NCBI GenBank assembly: GCA_905221605.1
Contig: CAJNDS010002074.1
Span: 532,291-596,290 of the forward strand
Length of the DNA stretch: 64,000 bases
Direction: 5' to 3'
From: Symbiodinium natans
Taxonomy: Eukaryota > Sar > Dinophyceae > Suessiales > Symbiodiniaceae
The first letter of the stretch is position 1; every line of letters starts with the position of its first letter. The translations under genes were made by a program, and so were the position numbers. The notes beneath the pieces were generated by a model. It saw only the letters and a list, made by a program, of their open reading frames with translations. It ran no database searches and was not told where the DNA came from. Positions 18,332 to 29,395 of the stretch are shown here, piece by piece.

Positions 18332-19325
18332 TGCCCGGTCAGTTTTCTCGTCTGCCCTGGAAGCTCTTTGCTGGGGCGTGAGAACAGGGAAGTAGACTGG
18401 CTCGAGCCCAAAGCCCCAAAACCCCAAAACCCAAACCCTCAACATCCCTAAGCCCTGAATCCCTAAACCCTAAGCCCTAAACCCCAAACATTCCGAAGCC
18501 CTAAGCCCTAAACATCCCTAAGCCCTAAGCCCTAAACCCTAAACCCTGAACCCCAAACCCTAAACCCTAAACCCTCCCCCAGCCCCCAGTCGTGAACCCT
18601 GACCCCAGCTCCCTGGCAAGGCATGGAACGCACCCTCTGCCTGGCCTTGCTGGGCGTTCTAAAGGTCCCCTCCCGGCCAGTCGTGGGGGAGAGTTTAGGA
18701 AGGTTAGAGTTGTTCGGGTGTAGGGTTTAGGGTTTAGGGTTTAGGGTTAAGGGTTTAGGGTTTAGGGCTTCCAAACTTGCCTTGCGCCTTTATGGATTTC
18801 ATAGGACGTCTAGGGTTTCGAGGGTCGAATCTTAGGCTCTTCAGCCCATCTCCCGTTTGCATGGTCAGCAGGTCCTCAATTCCTTATGTCACACACCCCT
18901 AATCCCGTAAACCCGAATCCCCAATCCCTATAAACCCTAAGCCCTGCAAGGGGTGTTACATGTGGGGCTTGTGCTTGAGGAGTCAGACCAAACCCATTCT
19001 TAATGGGCCGGTGTTGGTTCCTGAGTCCTGTCGCCTGCTGCAAAGGTTTGTCCCATACCCTGGACCTAAACCCTAAACCCTAAACCCTAAACCCTAAACC
19101 CCAAACCCTAAACCCTAAACCCTAAACCCTAAACCCTAAACTCTAAAGGCCCAAAAGACCTGCCAAGTTGCCACCATTGTTGGTAGCAGTTGCTGCGTCA
19201 CACCCGGCCACGATTCAGGAACCTGGCGTGCCTGCAGACGTGGCCGAGGTGGGGGCCCTTTGAACCTTTTGTGGCCATGTTTGTGAAGCATATAAATAAA
19301 TAATTAAATCAACAAATAATAAAGA

Positions 19326-19326
19326 A

Positions 19327-19363
<37 letters not shown>

Positions 19364-19366
19364 TAT
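19326..19366. repeat. (TA)n palindromic tract
   Basis: Alternating AT on both sides of a central GTATATA. Self-complementary. Confidence 0.88.
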
Positions 19367-19551
19367 GTGGGGTTTTTACTCCGGTTGATTCGATTGCACA
19401 GCTGGTGCAGGGTGGGTTTCCACAATGCGCATTCGGAGGGCGAGAGCTCTTTGTGCACGGCGGAATCTCCAAAACTCCTGCATCCACCCAATTCACAGGC
19501 TGAAGGTGCCCAGCACCTCGAAGAATGACAGATGCCCTATAACTATATGGA

Positions 19552-19636
19552 GATTTACGAAAATAAGGGACCCTAATATAGAGCACCAAATAGTAGGGCT
19601 CCCTTATATTAAGGACCCCAGAAAGGTACCCTAATT
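19552..19636. mobile_element. Family C-like inverted-repeat element
   Basis: Begins TTTACGAAAATAAGGGACCC. It contains AAATAGTAGGGCTCCC and a second AAGGACCCCAGAAAGGTACC block, matching the first half of the double element at 40970-41181. Confidence 0.6.
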
Positions 19637-19816
19637 CCCTAACCCCCCAGAACCCTAAACCAAAAACATAAACCCTAAACCCTGAACCCTGAAGCCTGAA
19701 GCCTGAACCCTAAACCCTAAACCCTAAACCCAAAACCCTAAACCCTAAACCCTAAACCCAAAACCCTAAACCCTAAACCCTAAACCTTAAACCCTAAACC
19801 CTATATCTACATAGAG

Positions 19817-19891
19817 CCGATGCAATTCTCGTGGGCCTCCCGGCAGGCGGCCCTTGCGTCTGACGTGGGCTGCAGGCGCACAGCTGATCCC
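19817..19891 (+). CDS. Exon-like island, unassigned
   Basis: Follows CCCTAAA (19650-19803) and an ATAGAG acceptor. The frame contains MQFSWASRQAALASDVGC. It is followed by a possible GC donor and the TTTAGGG array from 19900. Confidence 0.4.
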
Positions 19892-19899
19892 AGTCATGG

Positions 19900-20195
19900 C
19901 TTTTAGGGTTAGGGTTTAGGGTTTAGGGTTTAGGGTTTAGGGTTTAGGGTTTAGGGTTTAGAGTTCAGGGTTTTAGGGTTTAGGGTTTAGGGTTTAGGGT
20001 TTAGGGTGTGTGGGAAGCAGGACTTGGGCTTTTAGGGTTTAGGGTTTAGGGTTTAGGGTTTAGGGTTTAGGGTTTAGGGTTTAGGGTTTAGGGTTTAGGG
20101 TTTAGGGTTTAGGGTTTAGGGTTTACGGTTTAGGGTTTAGGGTTTAGGGTTTAGGGTTTAGGGTTTAGGGTTTAGGGTGTAGGGTTTAGGCTTTC
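19900..20195. repeat. Long (TTTAGGG)n double array
   Basis: Two G-strand arrays (19900-20005 and 20032-20195) separated by about 25 bp that contain GAAGCAGGACTTGGGCT, a sequence also found next to the array at 15854. Confidence 0.95.
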
Positions 20196-22728
20196 AGGGG
20201 TGCAGGGGTTCACGGGTTCGGGGATTGCAGCCAATCAGTTGCCGTGGTCATGGAAGCGTTCACAGCATGAGCGTAAGCAGTCGTTCGGACATGGAAGTGG
20301 GAATATGCGGAGCCCACAAAGCCACTAATCTGGGAATGAGGTCAGAACAAGAAAGCCTACGCGTCAGCCATTGAAGAGAGGCACCAGAACCACACCTCAA
20401 CCCTTATACTTCTCAACCCTCAGCGCCCTGAAGAGGTTGGCAGAGCAGGCAGAGTCCCCGGCAGACGGGGAGGCCACAGTGCATCCATTGTTTCGGTCGG
20501 GAAATGTGCGCGGTACCAGGTTTGTAAGTATCAAGCGGCCGGTCGCCACTCTGTGGCAAGGCGAAGCGCAAAGTGGTTGCGCCCGATTCGAAGAGCTCGG
20601 TGAGCAAAGATGCGAACCTCCCAGTGTACGTCTGCGAGGCTGTGGCGTGCCTTTTTGGGGATTTCAGTCTCTCTGACAGGAGGCCCGAAGCCCTGAACCC
20701 AAAACCCTAAAGGTCCACAATGCTTTGAAATGCCGAGTCTCAAGCGCTAGTCAGGGCATCAGCGGCTCGCACCAGAAGATGGAAATTAAGAAGGGGCTGT
20801 GAGCCATCGACCGCAATCGCTTGCGTCTGAGCCAAAAATGCCTTCCCGTAGACAGGGTATCATCGCTGAATGCTTTGCACTCGCAAGTGTGAGCAGTTTT
20901 CTCGATAGCCTTCTGACTTGCAACTATGCACAGTAGCGATGGTTTAGGCTTTAGGGCTTAGGGTTTAGGGTTTATAAGGGTGTAGGTTTAGGGTTTATAG
21001 GGCCCTGCCAACTCTGCTGCCGCCGTTGGCCATCGAGTGTAAGCATTTGACAGACAGACATGACCTGAGAAGCCATCGCCCCGCAAGCGCATTCAACTCT
21101 GCATGGACGTCCCCCGGGCAGTTGTTTAATTGCATGTCTTAAGGAGACATCTAACCCTAAACCCCAAACCCTAAGCCCCAAGCAGCTTTTTTTTGGCAAG
21201 AAGCAAGATCGCTGAAGCATGCGTGGACCATGACCATGGAGGATCTGTCGCCTTTGAACATCAAGAGGCGCATCAGCTGCAGATGCCCCCCCCCCCCCCC
21301 CCCTCAAAGCACTAAAGGCTGAACGTCCGGCACAGGATGGGTAGAGCTTGGGGCTGGGCATGAAGTGAGGGGTACTACGGCACATCTACAAAGTACGCAC
21401 AACATGTCGCAGTCCGCGCATCCTTAGAGTTTGGGGTTTGGGGTTTGGGGTTTAGCCGCCGCCCTTGAACGCATGCCGGACCCACGACCCCTCCACTCAA
21501 ACGCTGCCCTCTCTACATCCGTGTTCCAGTCCGTGCGATTGGGGAGGGAACGTCCATTCTTGGTAGCATCCATGTTTGTCGGCATCCGCCTGTCGAGGAA
21601 TCTGTGCTGTTTCTTCTTGGCTCCCAAAACCGGAATTTGTCTAAGACCTAGGTTTTGTGCACATTTGAGCTTGAGCAGGTCCCAATGCATGCCAAAAAAC
21701 GCAGGGCACACCAGAATGCGTGTTATCTTGGCCTCGCTGCACTGCTTCTTTTGCTGGTGAGCCCGAAGGGGATCGGTGCCCACTACGTGGAAAATATGTT
21801 CTTCCGAAGCTGTTCTTGTCGGTGGTTCGGTTTTCGTGAAGTCTTTCCGAGTGCTGTAATGTAGACTAATGAACCATCTGGACTGCCTATATACAAGTTC
21901 GTTTTTTCGGAAAACGCGAACTTCGAAAATGACACTTTCCAAGCCTGCGTAAGTGCCGGAAGTACTGTAATCACCGAGTAAAACGCAACTTTTTCCAGTC
22001 TGCTCACAAATCCTCCGCGGCAAAACGTCCGGGCGCAGCGTTTAGGGTTTCGAGTTTAGAGTTTGGGGTTTGGGGTTGGGGTTTAGGGTGTTAGGGTGTT
22101 GGGGTTAAGGGTCCTGTCGGGTTCCTGCCGAACCCCTGACATTGCTTGCTAGGATTCAGAGGGTTTAGGGTATTCAGGTTTAGGGTTTAGGGTATTCGGG
22201 TTTAGGGTTTTTAGGGTTTAAGGCATTTAGGGTTTAAGGTATTTAAGGTTTTTGGGTTTTAGGATGTTGCAACCAAGAAGCCCTCAGCTCCAAACTCTCC
22301 AGGAAGGTTTAAGGGTTTAGGGTTTAGGGTTTAAGGGTTAAGGGTTTAGGGTTTAGGGTTTAGGGAAAAAAGCGTTTCCCTCGGCCGATCTACAGCCACA
22401 CAGCTGCCCCAGAGAAGCTCAACAATGCGCCTGAGGCCAAAGGGTTTACACAGGGGCCTTCTCCCCACCCCACCCCGCCCCTCCTCCCACCCCTCCCCTG
22501 GTTAACCCCCCAAGGTTCCCCTAAACCCCAAACCCCAAACCCCAAACCCCAAACCCTAAACCCTAAACCCTAAACCCTAAACCCTAAACCCTAAATCCTA
22601 AACCCTAAACCCTAAACCCACAAAAAACACCAGACTTAAAGGGGAACCTGGAACCTTCAAAGCCTCACCCCAGACCTTGTCCACTGGGGGTTCTCTGAGT
22701 TAGGGCCCGGTGTTGGGTACACCGAAAT
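20196..22728. other. Stretch with degraded arrays and no assignable gene
   Basis: Open frames at 20371-20676 (+) and 21424-22023 (-) have no family resemblance. Degraded TTTAGGG lies at 20944-21000, 22040-22110, 22160-22260 and 22306-22366, with CCCTAAA at 22518-22620. A 19-C run sits near 21285-21303. Confidence 0.5.
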
Positions 22729-22829
22729 GGGGTTTCCGAAAAAGGCGTACCTTCTCTTGGGGGTCCCTTCCAGGGGATTCTATACCATTTAGGGGTATAA
22801 ACGGGGGTACCCCTATTTTGGGAAATAGT
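22729..22829 (+). mobile_element. MITE/introner-like element, family C
   Basis: Starts GGGGTTTCCGAAAAAGG, ends GTACCCCTATTTTGGGAAAT, with GGGGATTCTATACCATTTAG in the centre. It is the inverse of the copy at 14828-14934. The TTTCC/GGAAA ends are imperfect inverted repeats. Confidence 0.75.
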
Positions 22830-23179
22830 AGAAGGGGTGGTATGACAACAAAAACCCCAAAAGCGTGTAGAATCCTACTCGCACGCATTGGCTGAGACCT
22901 GCCTGGTCGAAGAGGAGAGGAGCACTCTTTGCGTCAGGGCCTGGGCTTGGGGTTCAGGGTTTCGGGTCTAGGGTTCAGGGGTTAGGGTTTGGGGTTTAGG
23001 GGTTCAGGGGTTAGGGTGTGAGTTCAGGGGTGCTTCGGTGCTTTAGATGCGCCCCATCTCCCCTTCTTCAAAAAGAGGGCCCTGGTTGAGTCTGGGGGAG
23101 GCACCCGCAGCAAAATGCAAATCAAACCAGACTGGGCCCCGCTGCGTAAATAATTAATGGGATCAGGAATATTACTAGG

Positions 23180-23275
23180 TAGGCCCCTGGGACATGTATA
23201 TTTTCCCTTATTGGGTTTAAGAGGATCAGACACAGGAACATTTTTCAGAGGGTTTTAAGTGCCATCCTGAGTATT
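23180..23275. mobile_element. Family G repeat copy
   Basis: Contains TTATTGGGTTTAAGAGGATC, ACAGGAACATTTTTCAGAGG and GTGCCATCC. The same blocks occur at about 60950-61112 inside a CCCH-gene intron. Confidence 0.55.
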
Positions 23276-23725
23276 AGCAAATGATCATGAATAGGTAACA
23301 AACTTTTCACAAATTAACAGAAACCAGTCAACATTCAACAGTAGCCGACGACCAACAATGCACAACAGTGAATACCAACGAGCACGACACAATCAGTGTC
23401 TCATGACCAATAGTTAATCACTATTGTCTAATAACTAGCAACTACTAGCTAATGACTAAGAACTTACCATTCACGATAAATAACAAATAGTAACTTGTGA
23501 TTAAGAACGAGAAAGAAAATCTGAGTAAAATGTCATAAGAATAAGCACGAGTCAAGCATAGGAAAGAACTAGTTTTGAACAAGCACAGTACTCATACTGA
23601 TATAGCACAACCAGTAAGGGCACAAAACAAACAAAACAACACGTAGCCATACCCACTCATAAATACTAGTTCACAATAGCAAATACTCATTCATAATCGT
23701 CATACTATTAGAGCCAACGGCCTCG
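23276..23725. other. A-rich, strand-asymmetric low-complexity region
   Basis: About 450 bp with many A and C and few G and T on the + strand, free of telomeric repeats and rich in ACTA, AACA and CACAA words. No open frame of note. Confidence 0.6.
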
Positions 23726-24616
23726 TGCCAATCGATCCCAGTAGTCCTTTCGGACCTGCCTTTACTGTGTCGATTGATGGGGTGGGGGGTGGGAGGGGTG
23801 TTCCGAAAATTCGGCAACCGTTTTCAGGGCGTGGGGTTTTGTGTTTTTAATTCCTATAAAAAAAAGTAAATAGTTAAATCAATGAAAAATCAATGTGTGT
23901 ATATGTATATATAAGGGGCATCCCTATCTTGGGAAATGCTCGTTCAGGCTATTCAATCAACACGAGCGTCTGGAAACGGGCCTCGACAGCTAGTCGCCCA
24001 TTGAGTGTCACAGTTTCTACGTCACTGTACGGCCGAGGGCACAAGCCCTTATTCACCACCCTAAACCCCAATTCTCAACCGAAGCCCGAAGCAGGCTGGC
24101 AATTCTACCCTAAACCCTATACCTTAAACCCTAAATCCTAAACCCCAAACCCTAAACCCTAAACTTCGCTTTTTCCTAAGGCTGGGTGCCGGAATTGCTG
24201 CGATCGCAAGTGCGCGAACCTTGTTGCCTCTTAGGGCTCAGCGGCCACAGATGTAGCAGCCACGGGGCTATCGGTTCTAGGGTTTAGGGTTTAGTGTTCG
24301 TAGGCTTTCGTTCTTACTGTTACGCTCTCTTTAAGAATTGCTTGTTGAGCATGAAAGGCCGCACATTGATGTCCTTGTGCTCTGAAATCGGTAGTTCTGA
24401 GCAGAGTCTGCCCAGGTGGCGTACCGAACCACCAATGACTACAGTGATCGCTTTGATCCAGACACGTTGTCAGCGCGAGGCCCAGCTTAGCTCAGCTTTT
24501 CTCTGCGCCCTTCCCCGAAGGGTCCGGGTCCATGTACATCAACAACTACTCTGGCTCTTAATGTCCTTTAAAATGTAGAACTTAAATACTTTGGGGGCCC
24601 AAGTTACATTCGATTT

Positions 24617-24760
24617 CGGTGCATGGACCTTTAGGGCTCCTAACCCTTAGGGTTCCGAACCCTTAGGGGGTCCCTAACCCTTAGGGGGTTCCTAACCCTT
24701 AGGGTTCCTAACCCTTAGGATTCCTAACCCTTAGGGTTCCTAACCCTAAACCCTATACCC
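24617..24760. repeat. Alternating CCTAACCC/TTAGGG array
   Basis: About seven tandem units in which CCTAACCC is immediately followed by TTAGGG plus GTTC, GGGTC or ATTC. Each unit is therefore a small head-to-head telomeric palindrome. Confidence 0.85.
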
Positions 24761-25052
24761 TAAGCTCTTTCAAGTTCATGTGCCCAGGTGGGAAGCCTTT
24801 TGCGCATGTTCATGGACACGAGGGAGGCTTGGGAGTTGCATGGAGAGAGACAGTCGTTTAGAAACCTATAAGCACTTAAAGCCCTAAGGCCTCAAACCTA
24901 AACACTCAAAGCCCAAAACATAGAAGCTTCTAAAAGTTCTAAGAGTAAAAATAGCTCCAAACACTTCAACCCCTGCGCCCTGAACACTTCAACCCCTAGA
25001 CCCCAAACACTTCAACCCCCACACGAAAACCCTAAACCCTGTTGCTTGCCAG

Positions 25053-25109
25053 TACCTGGATGATGCTGGGTGGTCCGAGCAAGATGGGACCTTTGTCCCG
25101 CGAGACTCG
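25053..25109 (+). CDS. Exon-like island with canonical splice sites
   Basis: TTGCCAG acceptor, 19 codons containing YLDDAGWSEQDGTFVPRDS in phase 0, then a canonical GTGAGG donor. A CCCTAAA-rich stretch lies upstream. Family unknown. Confidence 0.5.
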
Positions 25110-25825
25110 GTGAGGCCGGGATATGCATCTTCGGGATTTAGGATTAGGAGGTACGGTCTATAAGTAAACCTTATATCTAGACTCTATGGGTTAGGGCTCG
25201 GCGCTGTCTTCGGACTAAGTATCCCTGCAGCAGCTGCCCTCAGAAGCAACAGCTACAGGGTCTTCGGGTTGTAGATCATTCTTTTTCTTTCACTAGTTTC
25301 ATTCGCATGATTCCTAGGGCTTAGGGTTTAGGGTGTAGGGTTTAGGGTTTAGGGTTTAGGGTTACTGTTTTGCCTGCCAGGCCGCAACGAGCTGTTGAGT
25401 GGGTTGGAGGTTCTGATCTGATTTTTCGGCACTCTGCGCCAGGCTCGACGCGGACCCAGACCAGCAGAGCCTGGTGAGTGTCTCAAGGCACCAGGGTTTA
25501 GGGTTTAGGGTTTAGGGTTTAGGGGCCCTGGGGTAGCAAGGGCCGCCAACTTTGGTTGTTCAGCGCAGATTCAAAGCCGCAACCCGAAAACCCAACCCCC
25601 CCGGCCAAAAAAAAAAAATCAGAAAGAATAATAACAATTAATATAAATACAAATCAGGTTGAGGCTTTGCTGCCCGGCCCGAAGCTCCCCTTCCTGGGAG
25701 GTACTTCTCGCGGACATCCAAGTTAGATGCCTGTGGCGGTGTTCGGGCGCATGCCTCAGCCATGTTGTTTGTGATAAAGCATTGTTGTTGTTACTTTTTG
25801 TAGTTTTCTTGATCGGACCACGAAT

Positions 25826-26418
<593 letters not shown>

Positions 26419-26420
<2 letters not shown>

Positions 26421-26558
26421 GGACGAGGGACGAGGGACGAGGGACGAGGGACGAGGGACGAGGGACGAGGGACGAGGGACGAGGGACGAGGGACGAGGGA
26501 CGAGGGACGAGGGACGAGGGACGAGGGACGAGGGACGAGGGACGAGGGACGAGGGACG
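26419..26558. repeat. (GAGGGAC)n heptanucleotide array
   Basis: About 19-20 perfect copies of GAGGGAC, a 7-bp G-rich unit, joined directly to the (GAC)n tract. Confidence 0.95.
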
Positions 26559-26639
26559 ACCACCACGATCACGACGACGACGACGACGACGAGGAGACGA
26601 CGGCCACAACTACTTCTAGCCGTACGACTTGGTTGAGAG

Positions 26640-27520
26640 ATGTAAATGTTGAGAGGGCAGGGGGGGGGGGGGCTGGGGGGCTGGTAGAAGCTGGCTGAAA
26701 CCTGCGTTTTCGGGTATACGTACCTCTGTCTCTCATTCCGACATGTCGCATGCCTCTCAGAGTTACCTCAACACGGGGGGAGCTCTTTGCTGCAATAGAT
26801 TTCCTGGTTTGCTTGCTTGTGCATGCAAGTTGCTGCTTCATGGCGATCGCAAGGACGTTATGCACGTGGAAGCCGTCCTTCCCGGCGTGGAAGCCATGTA
26901 TGTCATGGAGGCACCGGCGCACTGCCTCTGATAATCGATAGGCTCTTGGACTGCTTTTCTTCCTATCCCTATGTATCGGCCGAAGCCCTAAACTCTAAAG
27001 CCTAAACCCCCATCTTGGGTTCCCAAGCTCTAGGCGTCTAAGCCTCCTAAGCCCCCTGGACTCCATTCCATGCATCCAAGGCTCTCACCCCCCTAAAACC
27101 CCCGTACGAAACCCTACTCAGCCCGAAACCCTAAACCCAAAACCCCAAACCCTAGTACCCCTTCAAGCCATCCCGAAGCCAGCGGGGAGGCGCTTACGAA
27201 CCCGGATTACCGGCACTGGAACCCATCACTCCACGAGGCTCTCTGGGTTGGGTGGAAGGATGAGAGGGTTGAGGGTTTAGGGTTTAGGGTTTAGGAGTTA
27301 AGGGTTTAAGGGTTTAGGGCTTAGGGCTTAGGGTTGAGGGTTGAAGAGGTTGAGGAGGTTGAGGGGGTTGAGGGGGTTGAGGGGGTTGAGGGGGTTGAGG
27401 GGGTTGAGGGGGTTGAGGGGGTTGAGGAGAGGGTCCAAGAATCGGTTGAGGGTCTGGAAACCCTAAACCCTCAGCCTATAGACCCTAAACCCCAAACCCT
27501 AAAACCTGAACCCTAAACCC
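26640..27520. other. Unassigned sequence and degraded arrays
   Basis: Short open frames at 26743-27005 show nothing recognisable. CCCTAAA-like sequence lies at 26985-27170, TTTAGGG at 27265-27330, nine copies of a GGTTGAGGG unit at about 27345-27425 and CCCTAAA at 27460-27525. Confidence 0.5.
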
Positions 27521-27524
27521 GCAG

Positions 27525-27625
27525 GGAAACCCATGTGATCGAGTTGGCTTATCGAGGTGACCTTCCGGCGACATCGGCGGGTTCCCCTCGAAGCCAGCCT
27601 CAAGAGCTACTTCTCTCCACAGGCT
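27525..27625 (+). CDS. Exon-like island, unassigned
   Basis: CCCGCAG acceptor after CCCTAAA. The frame contains ETHVIELAYRGDLPATSAGS. A G-rich run and a TTTAGGG-type array follow from 27660. Family unknown. Confidence 0.42.
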
Positions 27626-27659
27626 TGGGGGGGGGGGGGGAGCATCGATTCAAAAACAA

Positions 27660-27795
27660 GAGGGTTTAGGGCTTAGGGGGCTTAGGGGGCTTAGGGGGCT
27701 TAGGGGGCTTAGGGCTTAGGGTTTAGGGCTTAGGGCTTAGGGCTTAGGGCTTTGGGCTTTGGGCTTTGGGTTTAGGGTTTAGGGTTTAGGGGGTT
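27660..27795. repeat. Variant TTAGGG-type array
   Basis: CTTAGGGGG, CTTAGGG and CTTTGGG variants grade into TTTAGGG. The frame after it (about 27800-27865) contains VAYVKLGAMKDHVFLAWGDF, a possible exon. Confidence 0.85.
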
Positions 27796-28121
27796 CAGGG
27801 TGGCTTATGTGAAACTTGGCGCAATGAAGGATCATGTGTTCTTGGCTTGGGGAGACTTCGGATATCACTTTGTAGCGCCAGGTGCTGAACCGCTTAGTCT
27901 AAGACTGGGATGTCATGCTTGAGGGTTTCGGGTGTGCCTAAACCCTAAACCCTAAACCCTAAACCCTAAACCCTAAACCCTAAACCCTAAACCCAAAACC
28001 CTTAACCCTTAACCCTTAACCCTTAACCCTGAACCCTGAACCCTGAAACCCTGAAACCCTAAACCCTAAACCCTAAACCCTAAACCTAAGCTTTCTGAAG
28101 CTTCCTTGGAAGGAGATGCAG

Positions 28122-28195
28122 GTGAAGGGGGGCTATCGCAGCTTGGCCCGGGACATGCGGGACTCCGAGAGCTGCGCTTCTCCCTCTGGGTCTCC
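28122..28195 (+). CDS. Exon-like island whose donor lies at the edge of a family A element
   Basis: GATGCAG acceptor, then a frame containing VKGGYRSLARDMRDSESCAS. The GT of the donor (GTAGGAAATGAGG) is the start of a partial family A element at 28196. Family unknown. Confidence 0.45.
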
Positions 28196-28242
28196 GTAGG
28201 AAATGAGGGAATTAGGGCCCCATATATACCCTTTAAGTGGTT
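28196..28242. mobile_element. Family A element, left part
   Basis: GTAGGAAATGAGGGAATTAG and CCCTTTAAGTGGTT match the left half of family A. The right half is lost into a poly-C tract. Confidence 0.55.
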
Positions 28243-28259
28243 CATGGTGGGTTTTGGGT

Positions 28260-28296
<37 letters not shown>

Positions 28297-28640
28297 CCCC
28301 TGTGGTTCATGGTCTGTGGTCCATGGGTTTAGGGTTTAGGGGTTTAGGGTTAGGCTGTAGGGTTCAGGATTTTCACTCTGGTCCATTGGTTCACTGTGGG
28401 TTTAATTAGGGTTCAAGGTTTGGGGTAATGGTAGGTTTACGGTTTCCCCTCTCCCCCCTGTGGTTCTTGCTGCGTTTACGGTTCAGGGTTCAGGGTTAAT
28501 GCGGCTAAGGTTTCGGGTTTGCCCTTCTCCCTCCTGTCGTTCATTGGTGGGTTTAGGTTTAAGGGCTTAGAGTTCAGGGTTTGGGCTTTAGGCTGAGGTT
28601 TCTCTGTCCCCCTTCCAGGGTCCGTGTTGTTTTCAGGGTT
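28243..28640. repeat. Degenerate tandem repeat with poly-C tract
   Basis: A block similar to CTCTCCCCCCTGTGGTTC recurs at about 28291, 28448, 28527 and 28605, with degraded TTTAGGG between. A run of about 33 C sits at 28261-28293. Confidence 0.6.
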
Positions 28641-28716
28641 AACAGGCAGGATACCATGGGGGGGATACCATTGGGGTGGGGGGGGGGGTCGATTACGCGG
28701 AACGCGGGTGCATATA

Positions 28717-28882
28717 AACCCTAAACCCTAAACCCTAAACCCTAAGCCCCAAGCCCTAAGCCCTAAGCCCTAAACCCTAAACCCTAAACCCTAAACCCTA
28801 AACCCTAAACCCTAAACCCTAAACCCTAAACCCTAAACCCTAAATCCTAAACCCTAAACCCTAAACCCTAAACCCTAAACCC
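28717..28882. repeat. (CCCTAAA)n array
   Basis: About 23 units, largely perfect. Confidence 0.95.
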
Positions 28883-28984
28883 ATACAGGGCTTTCGTGCC
28901 GAAACCTGCCATCAAGGCGGGACTCCATTGATGTCGCAGCACAGGTGGGACCTCGAACCAACTGGGAGTTTTCGAGAACCCCAA

Positions 28985-29102
28985 TGGTGGAATTCCCCTT
29001 AAAAAAAGGACCCCAACAAGGTACCCCTAGTGTAGACTCCAAATAGTGGAATTCCCAAAGAATAAGGATCCAAATAAGGTACCCCTAATTTCGGAAACCC
29101 CC
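28985..29102. mobile_element. Family C-like element, two half units
   Basis: AATGGTGGAATTCCCCTTAA and AATAGTGGAATTCCCAAAGA start two tandem half units, each with AAGGTACCCCTA. The end TTTCGGAAACCCC matches family C. Confidence 0.6.
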
Positions 29103-29395
29103 CAACTCTTGCATGATCCACTTTGGATTTGCGCTTTGCGGACCGACCGATTCCGTTTTTGTAGCCTGGTAGCCCAGTGGGTAGCCCAGTGGCCTGGTAG
29201 CCCAGTCGTACCCTTTACCCTCTTTTTGGTTCAATTTATAAAGTCACCATCCCAACAGGATGCCCTTATTTTGATATGGATACCGGGCTACCAAGGTAGT
29301 CAGAAAGCTGGCGAGCCTAGCCAGGTGCCTAGAATAAGAAACACATGTGAGAGGTACTTTGGGCAGGACTTACCACGATCCTGCGATCCAGACTG

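Larger units (their letters stand above)
18339..19649. other. Array-rich stretch without an assignable gene
   Basis: CCCTAAA arrays at 18420-18570 and 19065-19145, TTTAGGG at 18718-18768, a (TA)n tract at about 19326-19366 and a family C-like element at 19552-19636. A 148-bp island at 18570-18718 has a CCCCCAG acceptor but no convincing frame. Confidence 0.5.
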
